Below, in pieces: positions 26,798 through 36,141 of a DNA stretch of 37,328 nt. Within the stretch, counting starts at the first letter, position 1; the number at the start of each line of letters is the position of its first letter. Under the pieces are notes generated by a model. That model had not been told where the DNA came from and ran no database searches. It saw only the letters and a program-made list of their open reading frames with translations. Origin of the DNA: an uncultured Pelagibacteraceae bacterium. GTDB lineage: Bacteria > Pseudomonadota > Alphaproteobacteria > Pelagibacterales > Pelagibacteraceae. The stretch lies in the NCBI GenBank assembly GCA_902539195.1, contig CACBHZ010000009.1, forward strand, positions 1 to 37,328. Reading direction: 5' to 3'. The position numbers were made by a program, and so were the translations under genes.

Positions 26798-27448
26798 TTA
26801 ATTTTTACCCTCTTTTTCATCATTTTCTTGGTTTTTTTGGTCACTTCGCTTCTCTTCATGTTTCTCTTCAATTTTTTTTTTAGATACAGCTACTAATGAA
26901 GGCCTAAGCAACCTGTCCTTCATCATAAAACCTTTTTGAATTTCTTGAACTATCGTGCCTTGATCCTTGGTATCATCTTCAACTTCCATCATAGCTTGAT
27001 GCAAATTTGGATCTAGTTTTTCGTTTATTGCTTTAATTGGCTCAATGTTATTTTTTTTGAAAATTGAAATCATATCTTTATTAATAATATCAATATGATC
27101 TATCAATTTTTTAAGTGTGTCTTTATCTTTTATAGTTTCATCACTTTCCAGTGTTTGTTTTGATCTCTCTAAATTATCTAGAAGATTAAGAGTTTCTCTT
27201 GCAAATGAAAATCCACCATATTCAAAAGCTTCGTCCTTCTCTTTCTCAAATCTTCTTCTCTGATTTTCCATTTCAGCAAATGTTCTTGTAATTTTATCTT
27301 TGAGATTTGCAATTTCATCATCAGGTGAAAGTTGTTCTTCTTCCTCTTTTTTTTTGGTTTCTTCTGGGACTTGTTTATCTGCACCTATCTCTGAATTTTC
27401 ATCTTTTAAATTCTTATCATCTTTGTTTTGTGATTCTTCTTTTTCCAT
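26798..27448 (-). CDS. grpE: Nucleotide exchange factor GrpE
   Basis: GrpE releases ADP from DnaK. The 216-residue protein has an acidic, low-complexity N-terminus (about residues 1-40), a long helical coiled-coil region with NLKDKITRTFAEMENQRRRFEKE, and the C-terminal beta domain with LDPNLHQAMMEVEDD and VVQEIQKGFMMKDRLLRPSLVAVSK-like residues. A charged lysine/glutamate tail ends the protein. It precedes dnaK by 61 bp and is divergent to rdgB with 36 bp between start codons. No hrcA is seen next to it. Confidence 0.96.
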   Translation of the reverse strand: MEKEESQNKDDKNLKDENSEIGADKQVPEETKKKEEEEQLSPDDEIANLKDKITRTFAEMENQRRRFEKEKDEAFEYGGFSFARETLNLLDNLERSKQTLESDETIKDKDTLKKLIDHIDIINKDMISIFKKNNIEPIKAINEKLDPNLHQAMMEVEDDTKDQGTIVQEIQKGFMMKDRLLRPSLVAVSKKKIEEKHEEKRSDQKNQENDEKEGKN

Positions 27449-27484
27449 TAGAGTCTATATGGTAAGAAATTCATGAAATTCTAG

Positions 27485-28087
27485 ATGTTAAAAAAAAAAA
27501 ATAAAGAAATTGTAGTAGGTTCAAATAATAAGGGAAAAATAAAAGAAATAAAAGATTTATTGCCTAAATACTATATTATTACATCTCCAAAGGACTATGG
27601 TCTCAAAAGCCCTAAAGAGAATGGAGATACTTTTCTAAAAAATTCTCTAATTAAAGCAAAGTATTTTTCAAAAAAAACAAAAAAAATTTGTATTGCAGAT
27701 GATTCTGGTCTCGAAATAGACTTGTTAAATAATCAACCAGGTATTTACTCAGCAAGATGGGGTGGAAAAAGGGGTGATTTTAATTTGGCAATATCAAAAG
27801 TATATCAAAAACTATCGAAGATAGATAAAAATTGGAAGTTAAAAAAGATTAAAGCAAGATTTATTTGTGCATTAACTATTTATGGATTAAAAAGAAGTCC
27901 GATCCAGTCTTTAGGAATTATCAATGGTAGGATTTCAAAAAAAAAAATTGGAAATAAAGGTTTTGGCTATGATCCAATTTTTATTCCTGAAAGTAAGAAA
28001 TTAACATTTGGTCAAATGAGTCAAAAATTAAAATTTAAAAACGATCACCGGGCAAGAGCTTTCAAAAAAATCAAAAAATTTCTTTAA
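27485..28087 (+). CDS. rdgB: XTP/dITP pyrophosphatase (HAM1 family)
   Basis: RdgB hydrolyses deaminated purine nucleotides (dITP, XTP) to monophosphates, keeping them out of DNA and RNA. The 200-residue protein has the N-terminal SNNKGKIKEI, the catalytic IADDSGLEIDLLNNQPGIYSARWGG, and GFGYDPIFIPE near the C-terminus, with DHRARAF at the end. Length is normal. It is monocistronic; its last 17 bp overlap the end of the opposing LpoA-like gene. Confidence 0.95.
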   Translation: MLKKKNKEIVVGSNNKGKIKEIKDLLPKYYIITSPKDYGLKSPKENGDTFLKNSLIKAKYFSKKTKKICIADDSGLEIDLLNNQPGIYSARWGGKRGDFNLAISKVYQKLSKIDKNWKLKKIKARFICALTIYGLKRSPIQSLGIINGRISKKKIGNKGFGYDPIFIPESKKLTFGQMSQKLKFKNDHRARAFKKIKKFL

Positions 28088-29222
28088 AATTTCTATCTTG
28101 AACTTCATAAAAGTTTAATTGATGGGTGATTGTTTTTTTATTTATTTCAAAGATACCTATTTTTCCTTTAAATTTATTTTTTTTAATAAATAAATTTTCA
28201 TTAGTCTTAAAATCATTATTTATTAACAAGTAATATACCAACCCTATCAAATCATAACTTAAAAAAGAAATTTGATTTGGCGTATTTTTAAAGTTTTGAA
28301 TGTATTCTTTTTGAAATATCTCAAAATTACCTTTGTTTATTGATGGGAAATATATTGGATGCAATGAAGTTTCCTTTAAAAGACTTTCATCAAACCATTG
28401 ATTTAATGTAATGTATTTTATTCTTTTTGAAGATACATCAGTATATAATAATGATGTGGCAACACTTTTTAGACTTTCACTGAAATCTGCAATTATTACT
28501 GAATCAAAATTAATGAAACCCAAAGTATCTTTTTTTTTTAATTCATCTATTTTTTTCTTTTTATTGAAAGTATTTGAATTTTCTATTCTTTTAATTTCCA
28601 TTTCTAAATTTTGTTTTCTTTGTTGATACCTTGTTAAGTCTTCTATTTGCTTTGTAAGCAATGTTGGGTCTTTACTATATATAAACTTTTCTTTTAATAT
28701 TAAGTTAGATTTCTCAATAGCATCTTCAATTTCTCTCTTATACTCAGTTTCAGGAATTAAAAATATTGTATTATTTAAATTATTTTCACTTAAATATTTT
28801 TTAACTGTATTTATTTGTGATATTGCATTTACTCCTGCTGAAATTACATTTTTTGGATTATTTCTAATTTTATTTGTAAAAGATAAGAAAGTTACTGCAT
28901 TTAATTCATCTAAATATTTATTACTTTCATTGAATACTGGTCCGATAATTATTTTTACACCGTTATTGTAGAGCTCATTTGATACTCTTAGTGCATCGAT
29001 AGGGTTAGCTTTGGTATCTTTGGGTATAATTGTAATTCTTTCATCACTAATTTTATTTAATGCCATTCTTGTAGATTTAAGAATTGAATTACCAATATAT
29101 GAATATTCTCCTGATAAAGGTACAATTAAACCTATTTTAATTTTCTCATCTGAAATTGCCTTAAGATTTGAGAAAACGATTATAAGAAAAACTTTTAAAA
29201 TTATGATATATAACTTTCTCAT
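28071..29222 (-). CDS. LpoA-like penicillin-binding-protein activator, periplasmic-binding fold
   Basis: The 383-residue product has an N-terminal signal peptide or anchor (residues 1-24) without an obvious lipobox, then KIGLIVPLSGEYSYIGNSIL and VKIIIGPVFNES, typical of the periplasmic-binding (Peripla_BP_6) fold. A lysine-rich helical insertion lies near residues 195-235. It lacks ABC transporter neighbours. It is divergent to rsmI with a 9-bp gap; in E. coli the LpoA gene is next to rsmI, which supports an LpoA-type role in activating peptidoglycan synthases. The ligand or partner cannot be read from the sequence. Confidence 0.75.
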   Translation of the reverse strand: MRKLYIIILKVFLIIVFSNLKAISDEKIKIGLIVPLSGEYSYIGNSILKSTRMALNKISDERITIIPKDTKANPIDALRVSNELYNNGVKIIIGPVFNESNKYLDELNAVTFLSFTNKIRNNPKNVISAGVNAISQINTVKKYLSENNLNNTIFLIPETEYKREIEDAIEKSNLILKEKFIYSKDPTLLTKQIEDLTRYQQRKQNLEMEIKRIENSNTFNKKKKIDELKKKDTLGFINFDSVIIADFSESLKSVATSLLYTDVSSKRIKYITLNQWFDESLLKETSLHPIYFPSINKGNFEIFQKEYIQNFKNTPNQISFLSYDLIGLVYYLLINNDFKTNENLFIKKNKFKGKIGIFEINKKTITHQLNFYEVQDRNFKEIF

Positions 29223-29231
29223 AGTGTTTAA

Positions 29232-30089
29232 ATGTATAATTTTGAAATAAATGATAGTTTAAAACCTGGGCTATATTGTGTTTCTACCCCAATAGGGAAT
29301 TTAGGTGATATTACTTTTAGGGCTATATACATACTTAATAAATCAAACTTGATTTTGTCAGAAGACACAAGAGTTTCAAGTAAACTATTATCTAGGTTCA
29401 ATATAAATACAAAATTACTATCTAATCATAAATTCAATGAAAAAAAAAACATCAAATATGTATTAAATTTACTAAAAGAAAATAAAATAATTTCTATCAT
29501 TTCAGATGCAGGCACTCCAACAATTTCAGATCCAGGTGAAATTTTAATTAAAGAATGCATCAAAAATAAAATTGATATATTTCCAGTTCCGGGATCCTCT
29601 GCAGTTGCTGCAGCCGTTTCTATAAGTGGCTTTTCAAACAACTTCTTTTTTTGTGGTTTTTTGCCCGAAAAAAAATTGCAAATAGATCAACTTTTTCAAA
29701 AGATTTCTAATTTAAATTACTCAATTGTTTTTTTTATTTCACCCAAAAAAATAAAAAAAATAACAGATCAAATCCAAAAATATTTTAATGATAGAGATAT
29801 TTTAATTACTAGAGAAATGACTAAATTACATGAAGAATATATTAGAGATAAGGTTAAAAACCTAAATAATATTAAAATATCAGAAAAAGGTGAGATTACT
29901 GTAGTTATATCAGAAAATTCAAATTTAGAAAATAGGTTACAAGTAATTGAAGAATCAGTTAAAAAAAAAATTATCAAACTTTTAAAAAAAATGTCAATTA
30001 AAGATATAGCTTTAAAAATTAGTAAGGAGAATAATATATCAAAAAAAATTGTTTATGATTATTGTTTAAAGAAAAAAAATGAAATTTAA
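29232..30089 (+). CDS. rsmI: 16S rRNA (cytidine1402-2'-O)-methyltransferase
   Basis: RsmI adds the 2'-O-methyl group to C1402 in the ribosomal P site. The 285-residue protein shows GLYCVSTPIGNLGDITFRA, LILSEDTRVSSKLLSRF, ISIISDAGTPTISDPG, and VPGSSAVAAAVSISGF, the tetrapyrrole-methylase-fold pattern of the family. FFCGFLPEK follows and a lysine-rich helical C-terminus ends the protein. It starts 9 bp from the divergent LpoA-like gene and overlaps the next gene by 11 bp, which suggests co-translation. Confidence 0.96.
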   Translation: MYNFEINDSLKPGLYCVSTPIGNLGDITFRAIYILNKSNLILSEDTRVSSKLLSRFNINTKLLSNHKFNEKKNIKYVLNLLKENKIISIISDAGTPTISDPGEILIKECIKNKIDIFPVPGSSAVAAAVSISGFSNNFFFCGFLPEKKLQIDQLFQKISNLNYSIVFFISPKKIKKITDQIQKYFNDRDILITREMTKLHEEYIRDKVKNLNNIKISEKGEITVVISENSNLENRLQVIEESVKKKIIKLLKKMSIKDIALKISKENNISKKIVYDYCLKKKNEI

Positions 30090-30672
30090 AAATTCAATAT
30101 TAATTATAACCTTAATTTTAATTTCAGGATGTGTTGGCTACTCATCAACTGGAGTATTGGGTACAGGAGTTTCAGTTGCAATGGACCCAAGAACTATTGG
30201 GACACAAATAGATGACTCTATAATGCAAAAAAATTTGAGAGCAAAATTAATATTAATGGATAGTGCTTATTTGTTAAAAGTAAAGACCAAAGTCTTGGAT
30301 GGTAGAATATTTATAACAGGTAAAGTGGACACTGTTGAAGAAAAACTAAAAATCACAAAATTAGGCTGGGAAATAAAAGGAGCAAGATCAGTTAAAAATG
30401 ATCTAAAGATAAAAGAAAAGTTTAGCTTCAAACAGACTGCAAAAGACTTACTTATTACTTCTCAATTAAGAACCGCAATAATAGCGAATAAAAAAATAAA
30501 ATCTGCAAATTACGATATAGATACTTATAAGAAAATAATTTATGTTTACGGAATTTCACAAAATGAAGAAGAAAGAGCTGAAGTTATAAACGAGGCCAAG
30601 AAAGTCCTAGATGTAGAAGATGTAGTTACAAGTATTTTTTTAGTTGAGGACTTGAGAGTAATAAAAAACTAA
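30079..30672 (+). CDS. DolP-like lipoprotein with two BON domains
   Basis: The 197-residue product has a lipoprotein signal with lipobox ISGC (Cys18) followed by two BON domains (about residues 45-115 and 120-195; VLDGRIFITGKVDTVEEKLKI and TYKKIIYVYGISQNEEERAEV). DolP in E. coli is a dual-BON outer-membrane lipoprotein that supports membrane integrity and BAM function. The rsmI-lpoA-yraN-diaA-dolP region of E. coli matches this neighbourhood, with yraN and diaA absent here. It overlaps rsmI by 11 bp, and its stop overlaps the opposing maeB stop by 4 bp. Confidence 0.86.
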   Translation: MKFKNSILIITLILISGCVGYSSTGVLGTGVSVAMDPRTIGTQIDDSIMQKNLRAKLILMDSAYLLKVKTKVLDGRIFITGKVDTVEEKLKITKLGWEIKGARSVKNDLKIKEKFSFKQTAKDLLITSQLRTAIIANKKIKSANYDIDTYKKIIYVYGISQNEEERAEVINEAKKVLDVEDVVTSIFLVEDLRVIKN

Positions 30673-32957
30673 TTTGGTTTTTTGTAATTAATCACTCCCG
30701 CTGAATATGCTGCAACAGACGCTAAATTTAATATGTCAGACGTTGATGATCTCAACGGAGCAATTTCAATTGCCTGACCTAAACCAATTAACAGTGGCCC
30801 AATAACTTTAGCGCCACCTAGAGTTTTCATTGTTTTATAAGTTATTGCAGCACTATGTTGTCCAGGCATAATCAATATATTTGCATTACCAACAATTTCA
30901 GAGAATGGATAAAGGTCTCTATATTCGTCACTTAAGGCTACATCGGGCTGCATATCTCCATCAAACTTAAAGTTAACCTTTTTATTTTTTAATATTTCTA
31001 CTGCATCTCTTATGTGTTTAGTTCTAGCTGTAATTGGTTGGCCAAAGGTTGAGTGCGAAAGAAAAGCAACTTTTGGTTCAAAACCGAATAATTTTGCTAC
31101 TCTAGATGCAGAAATAGCTATTTCAGAAAGTTGTTCAGATGTTGGATATTCGTGAACACTAGTATCTGCAATAAAAACTGTTTTACCTTTATTTACAATC
31201 ATGTTCAATCCAAACATAATTTCTCCTGGTCTAGCATCTATAACTTTTTTTACTTTATCGAGAGATTGTCCATACCTTCTTGAATTTCCAGTTACCATTG
31301 CATCTGCATCACCACATGCAACCATGCAAGAACCCCATATAACTCTGTCATTTCTAACCATTTTATCACAATCTCTTTCAAGCAATCCCTCTGTTCTTTG
31401 AAGTTTTTTAAATAAGTAATTCACATATTTTTTTCGTTTGTCGCTCAAAGTAGAATTTACAATTTGAATATCAAAGTTTTCCCCGTAACCAATCTCTCTT
31501 AGTTTTTCTTTAACCACTTTTTCTTTTGCAACCAAAATAGGCGTACCTAATCCACTATTTTTAAATGCTATAGCTGCCTTCAAAGTATTTTCATCTTCAC
31601 CATCAGCAAATACAACTTTTTTGTTTGTTTTTTTAATTTGGTTATTTATTCCCTGCATAATTGTTACTGATGGATCAAGCCTTTGTTTTAGTTGTTCAGA
31701 ATATTGATCAAAATTTTCTATTTTTTTTCTAGCAACACCAGATTTTATAGCAGCTTTTGCTACTGCTACTGGTATTACGCTTATTAACCGTGGGTCAAAA
31801 GTAGATGGAATGATGTATTCTTTTCCATAATTAGGTCTTTCACCACCCATTGCTGCCGCAACCTCATCAGGCACAAATTCCCTTGCAAGTGAGGCGATAG
31901 CATTAGCTGCCGCAACTTTCATTTCTTCATTAATAGTTTTTGCTCTAACATCTAATGCTCCTCTAAATATGTAAGGAAACCCAATTAAATTATTTACTTG
32001 ATTTGGATAATCTGATCTACCCGTTGCTATAATTGCATCATTTCTCACTTCTTCTATATCTTCTGGTTTAATTTCAGGATCTGGATTTGCGCAAGCAAAT
32101 ATAATTGGATTTTTTGCCATTTTTTTAACCATACTTTTTTTTACAACACCTGCTGCGGATAAGCCTAAAAATACATCTGCATTTTTCATCGCATCATCTA
32201 AACTTTTATCATTTGTTTCTACTGCAAATTCTTTCTTCCAACTGTTAATATCTTTTCTTTTTTTATTTATTACGCCCTTTGTATCTAGCATTTTGATATT
32301 ATTTTTTGGAATACCTGTGCTCCTAAACAATTTTGCACATGCCATAGCTGCAGCACCTGCACCATTAATAACAATTTTAATTTTTTTTAAGTTCTTTTTT
32401 GCAATATCCACAGCGTTTATTAATGCAGCTGTTGTTATGATTGCCGTTCCATGTTGATCGTCATGAAACACTGGAATATCTAGAATTTTTTTTAATTCTT
32501 CTTCAATTATGAAACAGTTAGGAGCTGCAATGTCTTCAAGATTTATACCACCAAAACTTTTTGCTATATGTTTTATGGAATTTATTATTTCTTTTGTATC
32601 TTCTGTGTCTATTTCTAAATCTATAGAGTCTATATCTGCAAATCTTTTAAATAGAACTGCTTTTCCCTCCATTACTGGTTTTGATGCTATCGCACCCAAA
32701 TTTCCTAGGCCTAATATTGCTGATCCATTACTAATTACTGCAACTAGGTTACCTTTAGTAGTATATTCATATGCTAACTCAGGATTGTCTGCTATTGCTT
32801 TCACAGGAGCCGCAACACCAGGAGAATAAGCTAGGGCTAAGTCTCTTTTTGTAGTTACAGGCTTGGATGAAACAATCTCTATTTTGCCAGATTTATCATT
32901 AGTATGAAAATCTAAAGCTTCTTTATCAGAATAATGTTCAATTTTGTTTTTTTTCAT
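30669..32957 (-). CDS. maeB: NADP-type malic enzyme with phosphotransacetylase-like domain
   Basis: This 762-residue fusion enzyme decarboxylates malate to pyruvate. The malic domain (about 1-430) has LALAYSPGVAAPVKAI, HDDQHGTAIITTAAL, IVINGAGAAAMACAKLF and IFACANPDPEIKPED; the C-terminal half (about 435-762) is a phosphotransacetylase-like domain with VFADGEDENTLKAA and ADTSVHEYPTSEQL. The C-terminal domain in MaeB proteins is thought to sense acetyl-CoA rather than catalyse. It stands alone, 44 bp from the divergent murJ, and shares its stop overlap with the DolP-like gene. Confidence 0.96.
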   Translation of the reverse strand: MKKNKIEHYSDKEALDFHTNDKSGKIEIVSSKPVTTKRDLALAYSPGVAAPVKAIADNPELAYEYTTKGNLVAVISNGSAILGLGNLGAIASKPVMEGKAVLFKRFADIDSIDLEIDTEDTKEIINSIKHIAKSFGGINLEDIAAPNCFIIEEELKKILDIPVFHDDQHGTAIITTAALINAVDIAKKNLKKIKIVINGAGAAAMACAKLFRSTGIPKNNIKMLDTKGVINKKRKDINSWKKEFAVETNDKSLDDAMKNADVFLGLSAAGVVKKSMVKKMAKNPIIFACANPDPEIKPEDIEEVRNDAIIATGRSDYPNQVNNLIGFPYIFRGALDVRAKTINEEMKVAAANAIASLAREFVPDEVAAAMGGERPNYGKEYIIPSTFDPRLISVIPVAVAKAAIKSGVARKKIENFDQYSEQLKQRLDPSVTIMQGINNQIKKTNKKVVFADGEDENTLKAAIAFKNSGLGTPILVAKEKVVKEKLREIGYGENFDIQIVNSTLSDKRKKYVNYLFKKLQRTEGLLERDCDKMVRNDRVIWGSCMVACGDADAMVTGNSRRYGQSLDKVKKVIDARPGEIMFGLNMIVNKGKTVFIADTSVHEYPTSEQLSEIAISASRVAKLFGFEPKVAFLSHSTFGQPITARTKHIRDAVEILKNKKVNFKFDGDMQPDVALSDEYRDLYPFSEIVGNANILIMPGQHSAAITYKTMKTLGGAKVIGPLLIGLGQAIEIAPLRSSTSDILNLASVAAYSAGVINYKKPN

Positions 32958-33001
32958 TTTTTGTTTAGATATACAAAAGGATTAAGTTACTAATATGATT
33001 T

Positions 33002-34528
33002 ATGAATTTAATTAAGTCAACAGGCACATTTAGTCTGTTCGTTATTCTAAGCAGAATTTTAGGATACATTAGAGACTTTTTTATAGCTATTTACCTTGGT
33101 TCAGGACCAATTGCTGATGCATTCTTTGTAGCATTTAGAATACCAAACACCTTTAGAAGATTATTCGCAGAAGGTACTTTTAATGCAGCATTTGTTCCAT
33201 CTTACACATCAGAACTTTTCTCTAGTAAAAAAAAAGCTCAGAAGTTTGCAAACTCAGTATTTAATTTATTGGTCTTAGCACTTTTAAGTCTAACAATATT
33301 AGTCGAGATTTTTATGCCTAGCTTCATAAAATTAATCGCCCCTGGCTTCTCAGATTTACATGAAAAGTTCAAATTAGCTGTTGATTTAACCAGAATTACT
33401 TTTCCATTTTTATTTTTTATAAGTATAGCATCTTTTTTTTCAGCAATTTTAAATTCTCATAATAAATTCGCCGTCGCTGCCGCCGCTCCTCTTTTTTTAA
33501 ATATAATATTAATAATATGTTTCCTAATTATAAAAAATGATACAGATTTAGTTTACTATCTAAGTTATGCTGTAACATTTGCAGGAATTATACAATTTAT
33601 ATTTTTAATTATTTTCACTAGAAAATATTTTTATCCTGATCTTAACTTTAATTTCCAAATAGATAAAAAAATAAAATTTTTTTTTAGGAAACTTTTACCG
33701 AGCATATTTTCATCTGGGGTTACACAAATAAATATATTAGTTGGAACTATAATTGCTTCTTTCCAAGCAAGTGCAGTTTCATATTTGTATTATGCAGACA
33801 GGATATATCAGATAAACTTAGCGATAGCAGGAATTGCAATTGGTGTAATAATTTTACCCAACTTAAGTAGATATGTTAGGAGCAAAAATAAATCCAAACT
33901 GGAAATTTTGCAAAATAAGTCTTTAGAGTTGAGTTTATTTTTAAGTCTTCCTGCAACTCTTGCATTAATTTTTGCATCTGAAGAAATAGTTTCTGCTCTT
34001 TTTGGTTATGGATCTTTTAATGAAGAAAGTGTAAAAAATTCAGCTCTAGCATTATTTTATTTTGCATTCGGTCTACCTGCATTTTCGATGATTAAAATAT
34101 TTTCAAGTTTTATATTTGCAAGAAATGATACAAAAACACCTTTTTACTTTTCACTAATTTCTGTAATTTTGAATATAATTATTAGTCTATCTTTATTTAG
34201 TAAATTAGGTTTTATTATAATTCCTATAGCCACAACTATTTCTTCATGGCTAAATGGACTCTTACTGATGATATTTGTTTTGAATAAAAGTTATTTTAAT
34301 TTTAATAACTTCTTTTTTAATCAGCTGTTTAAAATACTTATTGCAAATCTAATTTGTTTGGGATCATTTAAAATATTAGTAAATTATTTTAGTTATTATT
34401 TTACATTTACAAATAGTTATAAATTTTTAGCTATTATAATATTAGTTCTTTTAACATTTACTTTTTATTTGTTGATTTCAATAGTCATTAAGGCCTTTAA
34501 AATATCTGATATTAAATTAAAGTATTAA
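33002..34528 (+). CDS. murJ: Lipid II flippase MurJ
   Basis: MurJ flips lipid II to the periplasmic face for peptidoglycan synthesis. The 508-residue protein is strongly hydrophobic, with about 14 membrane segments, and has the family signature RIPNTFRRLFAEGTFNAAFVPSYT near residues 45-69. FGYGSF and a C-terminal helix bundle follow. It starts MNLIKSTGTFS at 33002 and is followed by trpS after 3 bp. Confidence 0.96.
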   Translation: MNLIKSTGTFSLFVILSRILGYIRDFFIAIYLGSGPIADAFFVAFRIPNTFRRLFAEGTFNAAFVPSYTSELFSSKKKAQKFANSVFNLLVLALLSLTILVEIFMPSFIKLIAPGFSDLHEKFKLAVDLTRITFPFLFFISIASFFSAILNSHNKFAVAAAAPLFLNIILIICFLIIKNDTDLVYYLSYAVTFAGIIQFIFLIIFTRKYFYPDLNFNFQIDKKIKFFFRKLLPSIFSSGVTQINILVGTIIASFQASAVSYLYYADRIYQINLAIAGIAIGVIILPNLSRYVRSKNKSKLEILQNKSLELSLFLSLPATLALIFASEEIVSALFGYGSFNEESVKNSALALFYFAFGLPAFSMIKIFSSFIFARNDTKTPFYFSLISVILNIIISLSLFSKLGFIIIPIATTISSWLNGLLLMIFVLNKSYFNFNNFFFNQLFKILIANLICLGSFKILVNYFSYYFTFTNSYKFLAIIILVLLTFTFYLLISIVIKAFKISDIKLKY

Positions 34529-34531
34529 ATT

Positions 34532-35533
34532 ATGTCTAAAAAAATTTTTTCTGGAGTGCAGCCAACAGGAAATTTGCATCTTGGAAATTATATAGGTGCA
34601 ATAAAAAATTTTGTCGATTTACAAAGTAATAAAGATAACGACTGCATTTTTTGTGTTGTAGATCTTCATGCTATTACTGTAATGCAAGATCCAACAGAGT
34701 TAAAAAATAATATTAGAGAGACAGCGGCAGCATTTATTGCGAGCGGCATTGATCCAAAAAATAGTATAATATTTAATCAATCCTTAGTTCCAGCACATTC
34801 CGAGGGTTCTTGGATTTTAGGATGTGTTGCTAGAATGGGTTGGCTTAATAGAATGACTCAATTCAAAGAGAAAGCTGGAAAAGACAAGGAAAAAGCTAGT
34901 ATTGGTTTATATATTTACCCAGTTCTTATGGCCTCCGATATTCTTTTGTATGATGCTACTCATGTGCCGGTTGGAGAAGATCAAAAACAGCACTTAGAAC
35001 TTTGTAGAGATATAGCTCAAAAATTTAATAATGAATATAAATGTCCAGATTTCTTAAGGCCACCTGAGCCTCTTATACAAAAACATTTTTCAAGAATAAT
35101 GAGTTTGAAAGATGGCACAAAGAAAATGAGTAAATCGGATATTGCTGAAGGTAGCAGGATCAACCTAACAGATACTGAGGATCAAATTATTAATAAAATA
35201 AAAAAGGCAAAAACAGATAATGATACTTTGCCTGGAAATGAAAATGGACTTGAAGGCAGACCTGAAGCAGAAAATTTAATGGGCATTTATTCTAGCTTAA
35301 AAAATCAAAATATTATTGACACTTTGAACGAATTTGAAGGAAAAAATTTCTCTGATTTAAAAAACAAACTATCGGAAATAATTGTGACTAATTTGTCACC
35401 AATATCTAAAGAAATAAAAAAACTACTATCTGATAAAAGTTATATAGACCAAATCTTAAAAGATGGTGGAGAGAAAGCACAGGATATTTCTTCTAAAAAA
35501 GTAAAAAAAATAAAGGAAATAGTTGGTTTTTAG
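34532..35533 (+). CDS. trpS: Tryptophanyl-tRNA synthetase
   Basis: TrpS charges tRNA-Trp. The 333-residue class I enzyme has the HIGH-type sequence [17 protein letters not shown] (HLGN at 16-19), [28 protein letters not shown], and KMSKS at 198-202. Length is typical. It lies 3 bp after murJ and 37 bp before the Nfu gene; the murJ-trpS-nfu order is, to my knowledge, common in alphaproteobacteria. Confidence 0.98.
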   Translation: MSKKIFSGVQPTGNLHLGNYIGAIKNFVDLQSNKDNDCIFCVVDLHAITVMQDPTELKNNIRETAAAFIASGIDPKNSIIFNQSLVPAHSEGSWILGCVARMGWLNRMTQFKEKAGKDKEKASIGLYIYPVLMASDILLYDATHVPVGEDQKQHLELCRDIAQKFNNEYKCPDFLRPPEPLIQKHFSRIMSLKDGTKKMSKSDIAEGSRINLTDTEDQIINKIKKAKTDNDTLPGNENGLEGRPEAENLMGIYSSLKNQNIIDTLNEFEGKNFSDLKNKLSEIIVTNLSPISKEIKKLLSDKSYIDQILKDGGEKAQDISSKKVKKIKEIVGF

Positions 35534-35570
35534 TTATTTAATATTTTGAAATAAACACTATATAAAGCTA

Positions 35571-36113
35571 ATGTTTATACAAACTGAAAATACACCAAAC
35601 CCAAATTCATTAAAGTTTCTACCTGGTAGAAAGGTATCTAATAATGGTCCTTTAGAAGTTTTAAATCAGGAAGATACAAACAATTTGCTGATAAAGAATT
35701 TATTACAAATAAATGGAGTGACAGGAGTATTTTTAGGAGAAGATTTTTTTTCAATAAATAAAGAAGAGAATAAAAAATGGGAAGATATTCAGCATATAGT
35801 GATATCTTATGTAAATGAGCATTATGCAAACGGTAATACTTGCATTATTGATAAAATAAATGGAGAAGACCAAAACAAAAATTATTCAGAAATTGAAAAA
35901 AAAATAATAAGTATTTTAGATTCTAAAATCAGACCAGCTGTTGCAAGAGATGGTGGAGATATAAAGTTCCAAGAATTTAAGGATGGCAAGGTTAAAGTTT
36001 TGTTAAAAGGTAGCTGTTCAGGCTGTCCATCTTCAACCCTTACTTTAAAAAAAGGTGTAGAAAACCTGCTTTGCCATTATATTCCTGAAGTTAAAGAAGT
36101 TTTAGCTGTATAA
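35571..36113 (+). CDS. NifU-family iron-sulfur scaffold (Nfu)
   Basis: The 180-residue protein has an Nfu N-terminal domain (TENTPNPNSLKFLPG, GVFLGEDFFSI) and a C-terminal NifU-like domain (IRPAVARDGGDIKFQEF) with the cluster-binding pair Cys149 and Cys152 in GSCSGCPSS. Nfu proteins bind [4Fe-4S] clusters and pass them to target enzymes. Length fits the mitochondrial/alphaproteobacterial Nfu type rather than the E. coli NfuA fusion. It follows trpS on the same strand and may be co-transcribed. Confidence 0.95.
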   Translation: MFIQTENTPNPNSLKFLPGRKVSNNGPLEVLNQEDTNNLLIKNLLQINGVTGVFLGEDFFSINKEENKKWEDIQHIVISYVNEHYANGNTCIIDKINGEDQNKNYSEIEKKIISILDSKIRPAVARDGGDIKFQEFKDGKVKVLLKGSCSGCPSSTLTLKKGVENLLCHYIPEVKEVLAV

Positions 36114-36141
36114 TTAATTAATAATAATTATATTGAAATAA

